The notes under the pieces are model-generated. The model did not search any database. It was not told the DNA's origin and saw only the letters and a program-made list of their open reading frames with translations. 64,000 bases of DNA, taken from the NCBI GenBank assembly GCA_004195035.1, contig SGBD01000001.1:248001-312000 (forward strand), read 5' to 3'. Both the position numbers and the translations under genes were made by a program. This DNA comes from Candidatus Acidulodesulfobacterium ferriphilum (lineage in GTDB: Bacteria > SZUA-79 > Acidulodesulfobacterales > Acidulodesulfobacteraceae). Shown here piece after piece: positions 45,746 through 53,868 of the stretch (within the stretch, counting starts at the first letter, position 1; each line of letters begins with the position of its first letter).

Positions 45746-47674
45746 TTAATTCTTTGGAACTAATTCGACATAAGGCTTTTTAAATATTTCGGGTTCCCCT
45801 GTTTTCCTGTTGAGTTTTGAATTAACAAACACCTTCCAGTTTTGTTCGTCTAAGTGCGGGTAGTCCATTCTGTAATAGAATCCAGGGTATCTTGTCTCCT
45901 GTCTATATAAAACATGTCTTAAATGGAGTTCTCCGACAACAGACCTGTGATAGTTTTCCCATGCCCTCATTAACTCATGCAAATTAGAAGCGGCAAGTTT
46001 CGGAGCATCGGCTTTAAGCCTGTTTAAAAGGTCTAATCCCCTTAAAAGGTTTGTCTCGCTCGTTCTGTAAAATGTCGAAGTACCGGCAACATATTCATCC
46101 ATAAGTTTATTTAATCTGAACATATAAAGCCTTGGCCTTATATAGTTTGGATTAACATTCGGCTCTGTGGAATAATCCTTGAATTTCTCGTAATTGATCA
46201 TCGGAGCATATATTCTTTCGGCAAGGGTCTTGTTATCCGTGTGGACGGTGGGCGCATAACCGGAATCGTCTAATATAAACCTGACGGCGGATTTGGCAGC
46301 CAATCTTCCCTCGGTATAAGAACCGGATGAAAACTTATGTCCCGAAGCTCCGACCCCGTCGCCGCCGGTAAACAGCCCGTTAACGGTTGTCATACGATTA
46401 TAACCCCAGTGCCAATCTTTAGGCGAAACATCCGAAGGACCGCTAACCCACATCCCGCAAGCTCCCGCGTGCGAGCCAAGGAAATACGGCTCGGTCGGCA
46501 TAACCTCTGAATTTGTCTCTTGAGGATCTATATCCATTGCTGCCCAAAGTCCAGCCTGAGCAACCGTCATATCTAGGAAGTCTTCCCATGCGTCTGCTTC
46601 GAGCGATTTTTTCCTCTTTTCAGGCAGTGTTTCAAAAAGTTTTTTCATTGCGCCCGAGGTATTCATATAAAATGGACCATTGCCTTCGAGCCAATCTTTT
46701 AACATAACATGATTCCAGAGGCAGGTAGCGGGAACATGAGCTTGCCCATACGGAGGATAATCTTTCAGCATATCTCCCCACTTTTGCATATAATCTTCGC
46801 CGTGGGCGTTTAAAACTCTGGATTTAAACAGAGTAAACCAAGCGCCGACAGGACCGTAACCGTCTTTAAACCTGTTGGGAACGAACCTGTTTTCCATGGT
46901 CGTCATTTCGGCTCCCGCCTCATATCCCATAGAGTAGGTTGAACCTGCGTTCCATACCGCGTACCATGTTCTTCCCATACCCTCGGCCTGAGATCTCGGT
47001 CTGAAAACATTAACCGCTCCGCCGCATGCCATTATTACGGCTTTTGCCTTGAATATATAAATCTTCGCATCCCTTAAGCTGAAACCGATTGCTCCGGCAA
47101 CCCTGTTTTCATGCTTTTCGTCCATAAGAAGCTGGATTATAAAAACTCTTTCGTAAATGTTTTCTTCGCCAAGGGCTTTTCTCGCCGCTTCCGCAACCAG
47201 AACCTTGTAAGATTCCCCATGAATCATTATCTGCCATCTACCGGCCCTCATGGGTTTTGCGCCCTCCTCGATAGTTCTTGTATCTTCTTCGTCTTCTTTA
47301 AATATCGGAAGACCGAATTTCTCGAATAGTTTAACCGACGAATCCACATGTCTGCCTACATCATAAACGAGGTCTTCCCTGACTATGCCCATAAGGTCGT
47401 TTGCAACATGTTTGACATAATCTTCCGGAGTATTTTCCGTTCCCAGATAAGTATTGATCGCGGAAAGCCCCATTGCGACGGCGCCGCTTCTTTCGATGGC
47501 AGCTTTTTCGACCATGGTTATTTTCATATCTTTCGGCGCCCATTTTTTAACCTCGAATGCCGCGCCGCATCCCACCATACCGCCTCCGACTATTAAAAGG
47601 TCGGTATTGATTTCTTCTATTGTATAGTTTGCTAAGACATCTGCGCTTGTCATTGAACCTTTTTGATCAGCCAT
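45746..47674 (-). CDS. aprA: Adenylylsulfate (APS) reductase subunit alpha
   Basis: FAD-containing catalytic subunit that reduces APS to sulfite and AMP, or runs in reverse in sulfur oxidisers. The FAD motif NTDLLIVGGGMVGCGAAFE is near residue 20, with ERSGAVAMGLSAINTYLG just after, an AprA hallmark. The substrate region FTGGDGVGASGHKFSSGSY is near residue 430. 642 residues is typical. It follows aprB. No evident defect. Confidence 0.98.
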   Translation of the reverse strand: MADQKGSMTSADVLANYTIEEINTDLLIVGGGMVGCGAAFEVKKWAPKDMKITMVEKAAIERSGAVAMGLSAINTYLGTENTPEDYVKHVANDLMGIVREDLVYDVGRHVDSSVKLFEKFGLPIFKEDEEDTRTIEEGAKPMRAGRWQIMIHGESYKVLVAEAARKALGEENIYERVFIIQLLMDEKHENRVAGAIGFSLRDAKIYIFKAKAVIMACGGAVNVFRPRSQAEGMGRTWYAVWNAGSTYSMGYEAGAEMTTMENRFVPNRFKDGYGPVGAWFTLFKSRVLNAHGEDYMQKWGDMLKDYPPYGQAHVPATCLWNHVMLKDWLEGNGPFYMNTSGAMKKLFETLPEKRKKSLEADAWEDFLDMTVAQAGLWAAMDIDPQETNSEVMPTEPYFLGSHAGACGMWVSGPSDVSPKDWHWGYNRMTTVNGLFTGGDGVGASGHKFSSGSYTEGRLAAKSAVRFILDDSGYAPTVHTDNKTLAERIYAPMINYEKFKDYSTEPNVNPNYIRPRLYMFRLNKLMDEYVAGTSTFYRTSETNLLRGLDLLNRLKADAPKLAASNLHELMRAWENYHRSVVGELHLRHVLYRQETRYPGFYYRMDYPHLDEQNWKVFVNSKLNRKTGEPEIFKKPYVELVPKN

Positions 47675-47740
47675 AAATAATCATCCCCTTAATTTATAAA
47701 TTTTAATTTTAAATTTTAAAAAATTTAAACAAGTTCTCAT

Positions 47741-48175
47741 CTATTTCTGAGGCACTGCAAGCGTCTTTCCGTGCTCATCGCACAAAAGTTCGCTTTTTAA
47801 ATCCCCCTTATTTTCTTCCGGTATCCCATGATACGGGTCGATGCCGCCTTCGGGGGTGGTCCTGATTGGAAATTTAAATCTTTTAATCTTTCCGTTGCGG
47901 AACTTAACCGTCCACATTATGGAGTCCGAAGCCCTCATCGGAATAACGGAAGACCCCATAGGGGCGAAATCCTGGTATGCCCTTACCTCTATGGCAGACT
48001 GAGGGCATATCTTTACACAGCTATAGCACTCCCAGCACTGGTCAGGCTCCTGATTATAAGCCTTCATAATGTCTTTGTTAAGAACCATAAGATCGTTGGG
48101 ACAGATGTACTGGCAGGCAGTCTTATCTCTCCCTTTGCAACCATCACATTTTTCTGCAATTACAAAACTTGGCAT
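47741..48175 (-). CDS. aprB: Adenylylsulfate (APS) reductase subunit beta
   Basis: Iron-sulfur electron-transfer subunit with two [4Fe-4S] clusters: CDGCKGRDKTACQYICP (about residues 9-25) and CWECYSCVKICPQSAIEV (about 47-64). The C-terminal tail wraps AprA in known structures. The preferred ATG (MPSFVIAEKC) has GGAGG seven bases upstream; an ATG two codons earlier is too close to that site. 144 residues. It lies between sat and aprA. Confidence 0.97.
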   Translation of the reverse strand: MPSFVIAEKCDGCKGRDKTACQYICPNDLMVLNKDIMKAYNQEPDQCWECYSCVKICPQSAIEVRAYQDFAPMGSSVIPMRASDSIMWTVKFRNGKIKRFKFPIRTTPEGGIDPYHGIPEENKGDLKSELLCDEHGKTLAVPQK

Positions 48176-48240
48176 TTTCATACCTCCTCAATTAGTGTAT
48201 TATTATTAAATAAAACAATGTAGTATTTACCCTCCCCCAA

Positions 48241-48261
48241 CCTCTCCCTTAAAGGGAGGGG
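48241..48261. repeat. GC-rich palindrome between sat and aprB
   Basis: A 10-bp stem (CCTCTCCCTT with AAGGGAGGGG, one G-T pair) with almost no loop, preceded by CCTCCCCCAA. It looks like a REP-type extragenic palindrome rather than a terminator since no U-run follows. Similar CCCTCCCC-type palindromes occur at other gaps in the window. Confidence 0.5.
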
Positions 48262-48287
48262 AATGAAATGAAGGGATATTATTATTT

Positions 48288-49511
48288 TTATATTTCGCCC
48301 TTTGCAGCCTTGTGCAGTTTAACCTCAACCTTATCTTCTTTTGCAAGGGAAGCATAATACTTCTGTAATATTTTTAAAACCTCAGGTCTAGAAAAATGTT
48401 CGGGTACTTCCTGTCCTTCGGACAACAGCTTTCTGAGCATCGTCCCGCTTAAAGTAAGCCTGTCTTCCTTTGAATGCGGGCATGTTCTGGTAGATGCCAT
48501 ACCGTCGCACTTATGGCAGTAAAATGTCAGGTCCATTTTTAAAGGTTTTAATTCAAGTGCATTTTTAGGAATTTCGTCGAATATCTTATGCGCGTCGAAC
48601 GGCCCGTAATAGTCGCCGACGCCGGCATGGTCTCTTCCTACGATGAGGTGCGAACAGCCGTAATTTTGTCTAAAAACGGCATGAAGCAGCGCTTCCCTCG
48701 GTCCCGCATATCTCATCTCCATAGGATAACCTGCCTGAACAATAGTATTTTTAACAAAATAATTATCTATTAATGTGTTAATGGCAACCGCTCTGACACT
48801 GGCGGGAATATCGCCGGGTTTTAATTTGCCGACAAGCTGGTGAATCAGAACACCGTCCGTAGTTTCTATCGCAACCTTTGCAAGATATTCGTGAGAGCGA
48901 TGCATAGGGTTCCTTGTCTGGAAAGCGGCAACCGTGCTCCAGCCTTTTTCTTCGAATATTTTCCTTACCTCTGCGGGGCGCATATAAATTTCTTTGAACT
49001 CTACAGGATAAGAACTTTCGCTCAAAACCTTAACTTTGCCGGCAATATTAATATCGCCCTGCGCCATGACTTTCTGAACGCCGGGATGCTCCATATCCGT
49101 TGTTCTAAATATTTTTTGGCATTCGTGCGCCTTGTCTATGGAATATTTTTCGCTGACGGTAATTATCCCTATAATTTCCGAGGTTTCAAAATCAAACAAT
49201 GCTACATCTTCCCCGATATTAATTTCGTCGGCCATTTCTTTAGTGGATGAAAGAGTTATAGGTATAGGCCAAAATGTTCCGTCCTGCATCGTAAAATTAT
49301 CGACAACGCCCTTCCAGTCATTTTTGCCCATAAATCCTTCCAAAGGCGTGAAGGCGCCTATGCCCATCATTATCAAATCCGATGTTTCTCTTGATGTCAT
49401 AGGTAGTTTTTTGAGGGTTTTAGCATACTCTTTTGCTTCTTTAAGCTCATGTCCCGATAAAAGTAAGGGCATGAGTCTCTTTTCTTTTCCGTGGGGATTC
49501 ACCAATGCCAT
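48288..49511 (-). CDS. sat: Sulfate adenylyltransferase (ATP sulfurylase), dissimilatory type
   Basis: Activates sulfate with ATP to APS and pyrophosphate, or makes ATP from APS in sulfide oxidisers. The nucleotide motifs [14 protein letters not shown] (QxRN and HxxH, about residues 198-211) and [16 protein letters not shown] are intact, as is the [15 protein letters not shown] cysteine cluster typical of bacterial dissimilatory enzymes that bind zinc. 407 residues. It stands first in the sat-aprBA-qmoABC-hppA run and has GAGG before its ATG. Confidence 0.98.
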   Translation of the reverse strand: MALVNPHGKEKRLMPLLLSGHELKEAKEYAKTLKKLPMTSRETSDLIMMGIGAFTPLEGFMGKNDWKGVVDNFTMQDGTFWPIPITLSSTKEMADEINIGEDVALFDFETSEIIGIITVSEKYSIDKAHECQKIFRTTDMEHPGVQKVMAQGDINIAGKVKVLSESSYPVEFKEIYMRPAEVRKIFEEKGWSTVAAFQTRNPMHRSHEYLAKVAIETTDGVLIHQLVGKLKPGDIPASVRAVAINTLIDNYFVKNTIVQAGYPMEMRYAGPREALLHAVFRQNYGCSHLIVGRDHAGVGDYYGPFDAHKIFDEIPKNALELKPLKMDLTFYCHKCDGMASTRTCPHSKEDRLTLSGTMLRKLLSEGQEVPEHFSRPEVLKILQKYYASLAKEDKVEVKLHKAAKGEI

Positions 49512-49673
49512 ATGTTCCTCCGATTTCGGTATATTTTTTATTTTTTATTTTACAAATTTTCGACCGACCCGACTCTTTGCTTTTCTCTTAATAAACGGAA
49601 TATATGAGGTATATTATTAATACATATATACATATAAACTAATATCCATATTATAATAATTTTTAATCTTTTA

Positions 49674-49702
49674 TTTTTAATATTATCTTATAAAAATGTC
49701 AA
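49674..49702 (-). promoter_or_regulatory. Putative promoter before sat
   Basis: A perfect TTGACA on the minus strand is followed 17 bases later by TAAAAA, a poor -10 element, within a 247-base AT-rich gap between dsrH and sat. It suggests that sat-apr-qmo-hppA may be transcribed separately from the dsr operon. No other structure is evident in this gap. Confidence 0.4.
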
Positions 49703-49758
49703 CTATTATTTTTGATAAATTTTTTATTTTTTTTATAAAATAAATTTAGGGACTTTAA

Positions 49759-50058
49759 CTATGCCCATGTCATAGGATTATGCTCTACAACCTTTTCCAC
49801 GAAACCGTTATAATCCAGCAATTTAACATTTTCTATTACCTCGGACTCAAGGATTCCCCTTGCCTTTGCATCTGCCAGAAGGCAATAAACATGATTTTTT
49901 TGCAGTACCTCGTTTATTAAATTACTAAATTTGCCGCCTTTTTTAGCGGCATATACGCCGTCTTCCGTCAACAGCATTATATCGCCCTGGCGAATATAAT
50001 TTATGGCATTATTTAAAGCAGACGACTCGTAAGGCGACTTTTTAACTATATGAAGCAT
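49759..50058 (-). CDS. dsrH: DsrH (TusB-like) sulfurtransferase subunit
   Basis: Third subunit of the DsrEFH (TusBCD-like) complex. The start MLHIVKKSPYESSAL and the MLLTEDGVYAA strand match DsrH/TusB. The conserved Cys near position 20 of Allochromatium DsrH is replaced here (LNNAINY region), leaving one cysteine in VYCLLADAKARG. In E. coli TusB this subunit is structural, so the complex may still work through DsrE. 99 residues, GGAGG ribosome binding site region, 73 bases after dsrF. Confidence 0.85.
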   Translation of the reverse strand: MLHIVKKSPYESSALNNAINYIRQGDIMLLTEDGVYAAKKGGKFSNLINEVLQKNHVYCLLADAKARGILESEVIENVKLLDYNGFVEKVVEHNPMTWA

Positions 50059-50131
50059 CCTTTATTTCCTCCTCGAATTTTATAGATAATATCAATATAA
50101 ACATTACGGAAACCAAAAAATATAAAATATA

Positions 50132-50506
50132 TTAGAAAGGTAAAAAAGCCTTCATTTCATTCATTTTTTGTCTTAAGGCATTCCTATCTATAATCTCGAC
50201 TTCGGTAATTAAATCATTTTCGCTTAATCCTCTTTCTTCAAGGGATTCCTTTTCGACATAAATATGGGATATGTCAAAATCATCTATTAAAATAGGATAT
50301 GTCAGGGAAAAATTTTTCTTTCCGAGCAGCGCAGTATCCTGTCCTTTTTTTAACGAAAATACCCCGTCATCTATAAATGTAACGTTTATATCCTGTTCAT
50401 ATGCCCCAAACATAATCATGGCCTCAATTGCCTCCTGCTCAAAAATCGTTCCGTACGGAGCAGTCCTGCAAATAAACATAACGCTTGTTTTTTCCTTTTC
50501 CTCCAT
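50132..50506 (-). CDS. dsrF: DsrF (TusC-like) sulfurtransferase subunit
   Basis: Second subunit of DsrEFH. The start TSVMFICRTAPYGTIFEQEA and the segments FIDDGVFSLKKGQDT and EKESLEERGLSENDL follow Allochromatium DsrF and E. coli TusC closely. 124 residues is normal. It would form a heterohexamer with DsrE and DsrH that passes persulfide sulfur to DsrC. It lies between dsrE and dsrH. Confidence 0.88.
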   Translation of the reverse strand: MEEKEKTSVMFICRTAPYGTIFEQEAIEAMIMFGAYEQDINVTFIDDGVFSLKKGQDTALLGKKNFSLTYPILIDDFDISHIYVEKESLEERGLSENDLITEVEIIDRNALRQKMNEMKAFLPF

Positions 50507-50550
50507 GTCAAATCCTCTCTAATTTTTTCAATGTTAATATATGTAAATTA

Positions 50551-50901
50551 CTAAAATGTTATTAATCTATCGGACTCTATGCATAATTCCAATAGTTGGC
50601 CTAATCCTGATATTTCGGCCGCACTGGAAACGGTTTGAGCCACTAAACCTCTCCTTTTACCCGCGGCAACACAAGCAATTAACCTGATGCCTTTTTCATT
50701 AAGTCCTAAAAGCAAGTTTCTAATATTTCGCTCATCCCTCGGGGGTTCCATAGTCCCGCAGGTATTGCAAACGCCCTCGTTGTAAAAAAAAACTCCTTTT
50801 ATTTCATGGCCAAGTTCCATGGCCGCAACTATAAAATTATAGGCGCTGTCCATTGCTTGATGAGTATATTGTCCATCTTTTATAAGAACGCCGAACTTCA
50901 T
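50551..50901 (-). CDS. dsrE: DsrE (TusD-like) sulfurtransferase subunit
   Basis: Catalytic subunit of DsrEFH. The conserved sulfur-binding cysteine is present at position 77 in LIACVAAGKRRG, equivalent to Cys78 of the studied proteins; a CNTCG pair at about 45-48 may add a second thiol site. The start chosen (MKFGVLIKDG) has GGAGG before it; an earlier TTG would put the site inside the gene. 116 residues. First gene of dsrEFH, 75 bases after dsrK. Confidence 0.88.
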   Translation of the reverse strand: MKFGVLIKDGQYTHQAMDSAYNFIVAAMELGHEIKGVFFYNEGVCNTCGTMEPPRDERNIRNLLLGLNEKGIRLIACVAAGKRRGLVAQTVSSAAEISGLGQLLELCIESDRLITF

Positions 50902-50991
50902 TGACCCTCCTTGCAAATTAACAAATTAACTTAATTAATTACTTTATAGATAAAAAAGGTATCCGATTTTAAATCAGATAACTTTTTATCT

Positions 50992-52479
50992 TTACATTAC
51001 TATTGCATTACTGACAAGCTGATGAATTCCCCCTACCATTTCCGCATCAAACCCGTAAATAGGAAATATTTTTGTAAACTGGGTTTTGCAAATTGCACAA
51101 ATAAGGGCATAAAAATTAACTCCGTGATTATCGACCGCTTCCTTAACGGTCTGCATTCTCGGCATAGCCCCCGCTATTCGCACATTCATGACTTCTTCGG
51201 TCAACAAACCCCCGCCCGCACCGCAACAATAAGTCTTTTCTTTAGTAGTGCCTGCCCTTAATTCTACAAAACGGTTTGCGGCGGCTTTAATGAGCTCTCT
51301 CGGAATCGTAAACTGGCCACCCTGAAAATCACCCATTCTCGAAGCCCTTGCGATATTACATGAATCGTGAAATGTAACAACCTTATCGTCGTTCGCCGAA
51401 GGATCGAGTTTTATAACTCCGTCCTTTACGAGCCCTAATGTAAAATCGCAAATGTGCATGGGCTGCCTGTATTTGCCATCTAAGAAGTCAAAAGGCCCGT
51501 TCATGGTATTCGAATAGTTATACGCGGCTCTCCATGCATGTCCGCATTCCCCGATGACAACTCTTTTGACCTTAAGCCTTCTGGCTTCGTCCCAGATTCG
51601 TTTATTAATTTCTTTTGCATTCTTATAGCTTCCCAAAAACATACCGAAATTTCCGGCTTCGGATGCATATGACGAAACGGTATAGCTTATGCCTGCCTTA
51701 TAAAATACCTTTGCATATCCTTTAAGCGATTCCATGTGGGGCATTGCAAAAAAATCGGCGGAAGGAGGCACTAACAAAACCTCAACTCCTTCTTCATCCA
51801 TCGGTATTTTAACATCCTTCCCCGATTCTTCCTTTATTTCTTCCTCTAAATCGTCAAGCGTATTTCTTAAGGCGAGAGGGGGTATTCCGATATTATTGCC
51901 GGTTTTATAAACCTTATGAACAACTTCCGTTGCGTATTTCTGCCCAAGACCGATAGAATCCATTATTTGTCTTGCAGCCATCGTTATTTCCGCAGTATCT
52001 ATACCGTAGGGACAATAAAAGGAACACCTTCTGCATTCGGAACACTGATAAAAATATGTAAACCAGTCTTTCAATACTTCTTCCGTCAATTCTTGCGAAT
52101 TTGAAAGATTTTTGAAAAACCCTGCGGGAGTAAAATAATACCTATATACCTTCCTCATGAGTTCCTGTCTCTGAACCGGCATATTGTTAGGATCTGCCGT
52201 TCCGAGGAAAAACTGGCATTTGTCCGTGCATGCGCCGCATCTGACGCAAATATCCATATAATCCCTGACAGCCTTATTGTTATCTAATATCTCTTTAAAA
52301 ACCCCGATAGCCTTTTCCTTCCAGCCGTCCTGTAATTTGGCAGGAAAACCAAGGGCTTCCATGTCGTCTTTTTGGGCTTCAATCATGTGTTCGTAAGACG
52401 TGGCTCCGGGAACTATTTTAGGAATCGAAATCTTTCCGTCCAGAACGGGAACTTTATATTTATCTTTTGGCTTAGCCAT
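50992..52479 (-). CDS. dsrK: DsrK, HdrD-like iron-sulfur subunit of the DsrMK complex
   Basis: Cytoplasmic catalytic subunit related to heterodisulfide reductase HdrD. Two ferredoxin motifs are at Cys78-Cys88 (CVRCGACTDKC) and Cys146-Cys156 (CSECRRCSFYC). The C-terminal half has the CCG-type cysteines for the special [4Fe-4S] centre (GECGHAWRAAYN; TYCCGAGGGLL). DsrK is thought to reduce the DsrC trisulfide or disulfide with electrons from the quinone pool through DsrM. 495 residues. It is preceded by dsrM. Confidence 0.93.
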   Translation of the reverse strand: MAKPKDKYKVPVLDGKISIPKIVPGATSYEHMIEAQKDDMEALGFPAKLQDGWKEKAIGVFKEILDNNKAVRDYMDICVRCGACTDKCQFFLGTADPNNMPVQRQELMRKVYRYYFTPAGFFKNLSNSQELTEEVLKDWFTYFYQCSECRRCSFYCPYGIDTAEITMAARQIMDSIGLGQKYATEVVHKVYKTGNNIGIPPLALRNTLDDLEEEIKEESGKDVKIPMDEEGVEVLLVPPSADFFAMPHMESLKGYAKVFYKAGISYTVSSYASEAGNFGMFLGSYKNAKEINKRIWDEARRLKVKRVVIGECGHAWRAAYNYSNTMNGPFDFLDGKYRQPMHICDFTLGLVKDGVIKLDPSANDDKVVTFHDSCNIARASRMGDFQGGQFTIPRELIKAAANRFVELRAGTTKEKTYCCGAGGGLLTEEVMNVRIAGAMPRMQTVKEAVDNHGVNFYALICAICKTQFTKIFPIYGFDAEMVGGIHQLVSNAIVM

Positions 52480-52554
52480 ACTATTTATCCTCCGCTTAAC
52501 CGTTAAAAATCAAAAAATTACCGCAAATTTGCGGTAATCCGGCATCAATTTAAT

Positions 52555-53316
52555 TTAAATAGATAAATCTTTCGCATTAGGTCTGTAATATCTTTCTTCT
52601 TCCGGATTATCTGCCATTATTCTTGTCGGCGAGAAAAATATCCCGACAAAATGCATCACTTTACTAAACGGAATATAAGCTATAAGCAGCATGACAAGCG
52701 TGTAATGAATTAAAAAAAGAGGATTTGACGGAATGTTAGTAAATTGCAAGCTTAAAAGTCCGTTAATATAAGGATCTAACTGATTATCAACAGTCGTCAG
52801 GGCAGCGGGAGACAAAACGAAATTTAAAGACAATCCTGCCAGACCGATGAGCATTAAAAGAATAAGTATTAAATAATCGGCAAATAACGATATAAATTTA
52901 ACACGCTCCACGACCACCCTCCTTAGTAAAAGGAAGAAAAGGGAAAGCACCATAATAATACCGCAGACTATCCCGATACCGACAAATATGTTATACCACC
53001 AGGGCAAGGGATTAGAATATATAAAATGCCTTAAAAAGTGCATAAATATCAAGATAAAAAACGAAATATGAAAAAGATATCCAAAAATCCATGTCGGCTT
53101 ATTAGATTTAAAAAGACTCTTGAAGAAAAAAACTTCTCCCAAAATTCTGGCAAAAGCCCCGCCGGAAGTCAAAGGAGCAGGCGTAAGAGGAATTTTAACA
53201 GGTTGGGGCGTTGTTGCATATTGATATATTCTTAATACTACCCCGATTATAAAAATCAAGCCGACCGTGTATGTGAATAATAAAAATATTGCTGTCGTCA
53301 AATTAAGAGGCGCCAT
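52555..53316 (-). CDS. dsrM: DsrM, haem b membrane subunit (short form)
   Basis: NarI-like integral membrane cytochrome b of 253 residues with about six helices; histidines in LFHISFFILIFMHFLRHF and FLIHYTLVM could bind haem. It links DsrK to menaquinol. It is shorter than DsrM of Desulfovibrio (over 330 residues from memory) and closer to that of Allochromatium. The usual DsrMKJOP partners J, O and P are not next to it: the genes that follow are dsrK and dsrEFH. Confidence 0.88.
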   Translation of the reverse strand: MAPLNLTTAIFLLFTYTVGLIFIIGVVLRIYQYATTPQPVKIPLTPAPLTSGGAFARILGEVFFFKSLFKSNKPTWIFGYLFHISFFILIFMHFLRHFIYSNPLPWWYNIFVGIGIVCGIIMVLSLFFLLLRRVVVERVKFISLFADYLILILLMLIGLAGLSLNFVLSPAALTTVDNQLDPYINGLLSLQFTNIPSNPLFLIHYTLVMLLIAYIPFSKVMHFVGIFFSPTRIMADNPEEERYYRPNAKDLSI

Positions 53317-53374
53317 ATTTATTCCCCCCTAAATAATAATTTATGTTATTTTATGACATCAAAAACTTTTACTG

Positions 53375-53399
53375 TATAGAGGGATACCCTCCCTCTATA
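53375..53399 (-). promoter_or_regulatory. Hairpin in the dsrC-dsrM gap
   Basis: Perfect 9-bp arms TATAGAGGG and CCCTCTATA with a seven-base loop lie in the largest gap (154 bases) of the dsrA-to-dsrH run, about 70 bases after the dsrC stop. It has no U-tract directly after it. It may stabilise the 3' end of the upstream mRNA, allowing dsrC to be made at a higher level than dsrMK. Confidence 0.5.
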
Positions 53400-53470
53400 T
53401 ATGTTTTGCCCATAGACTAAATAAAACTCCTAAATTTATAAATAAAGCCACAAGTTTATTTATTCACCTG

Positions 53471-53812
53471 TTAAACACAACCCGTGGGTTTTGGAAGTCC
53501 TGCTATTTTGGCAAGCTGTTTAGCAGGACCTTCGGGAAACAGTTCATAAATAAACTTGTTTGCTTCCTTTTTATCGGGCAAATTTTCAAGATTCATAACC
53601 TCTTTTGTAAGAGACTTAATAGCAGGAGCTACTTGAAACTTCTGGAAATAATCCCTGATCCATTCGATAAGTTTCCAGTGTTTTTCCGTAAGCGTTACAT
53701 TTTCCTGTTTAGCCAGAACTTCGGCAAGGCCTTTATCCCAATCGCCTAAATTTTGAAGGTAGCCTTCATCATCAGTTTCAATCTTCTTTCCGTTATAATC
53801 AAACTCAGCCAT
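53471..53812 (-). CDS. dsrC: DsrC-family sulfur carrier lacking the first C-terminal cysteine
   Basis: A 113-residue DsrC/TusE-family protein. Standard DsrC ends in a flexible arm with two cysteines ten residues apart (CKIAGLPKPTGCV type). Here the last one, Cys112, is present (GLPKPTGCV), but the first is Ala101 (GCC codon, in KQLAKIAG). The codons are clear on the minus strand. With one cysteine it cannot form the intramolecular disulfide and resembles TusE in that respect, while length and position between dsrL and dsrM are those of dsrC. GGAGG ribosome binding site. Confidence 0.9.
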   Translation of the reverse strand: MAEFDYNGKKIETDDEGYLQNLGDWDKGLAEVLAKQENVTLTEKHWKLIEWIRDYFQKFQVAPAIKSLTKEVMNLENLPDKKEANKFIYELFPEGPAKQLAKIAGLPKPTGCV

Positions 53813-53868
53813 AAGTAAAACCTCCTGTAAATTTTATTTTAGTTATTAATTAATTTTTTATTTAAAAT

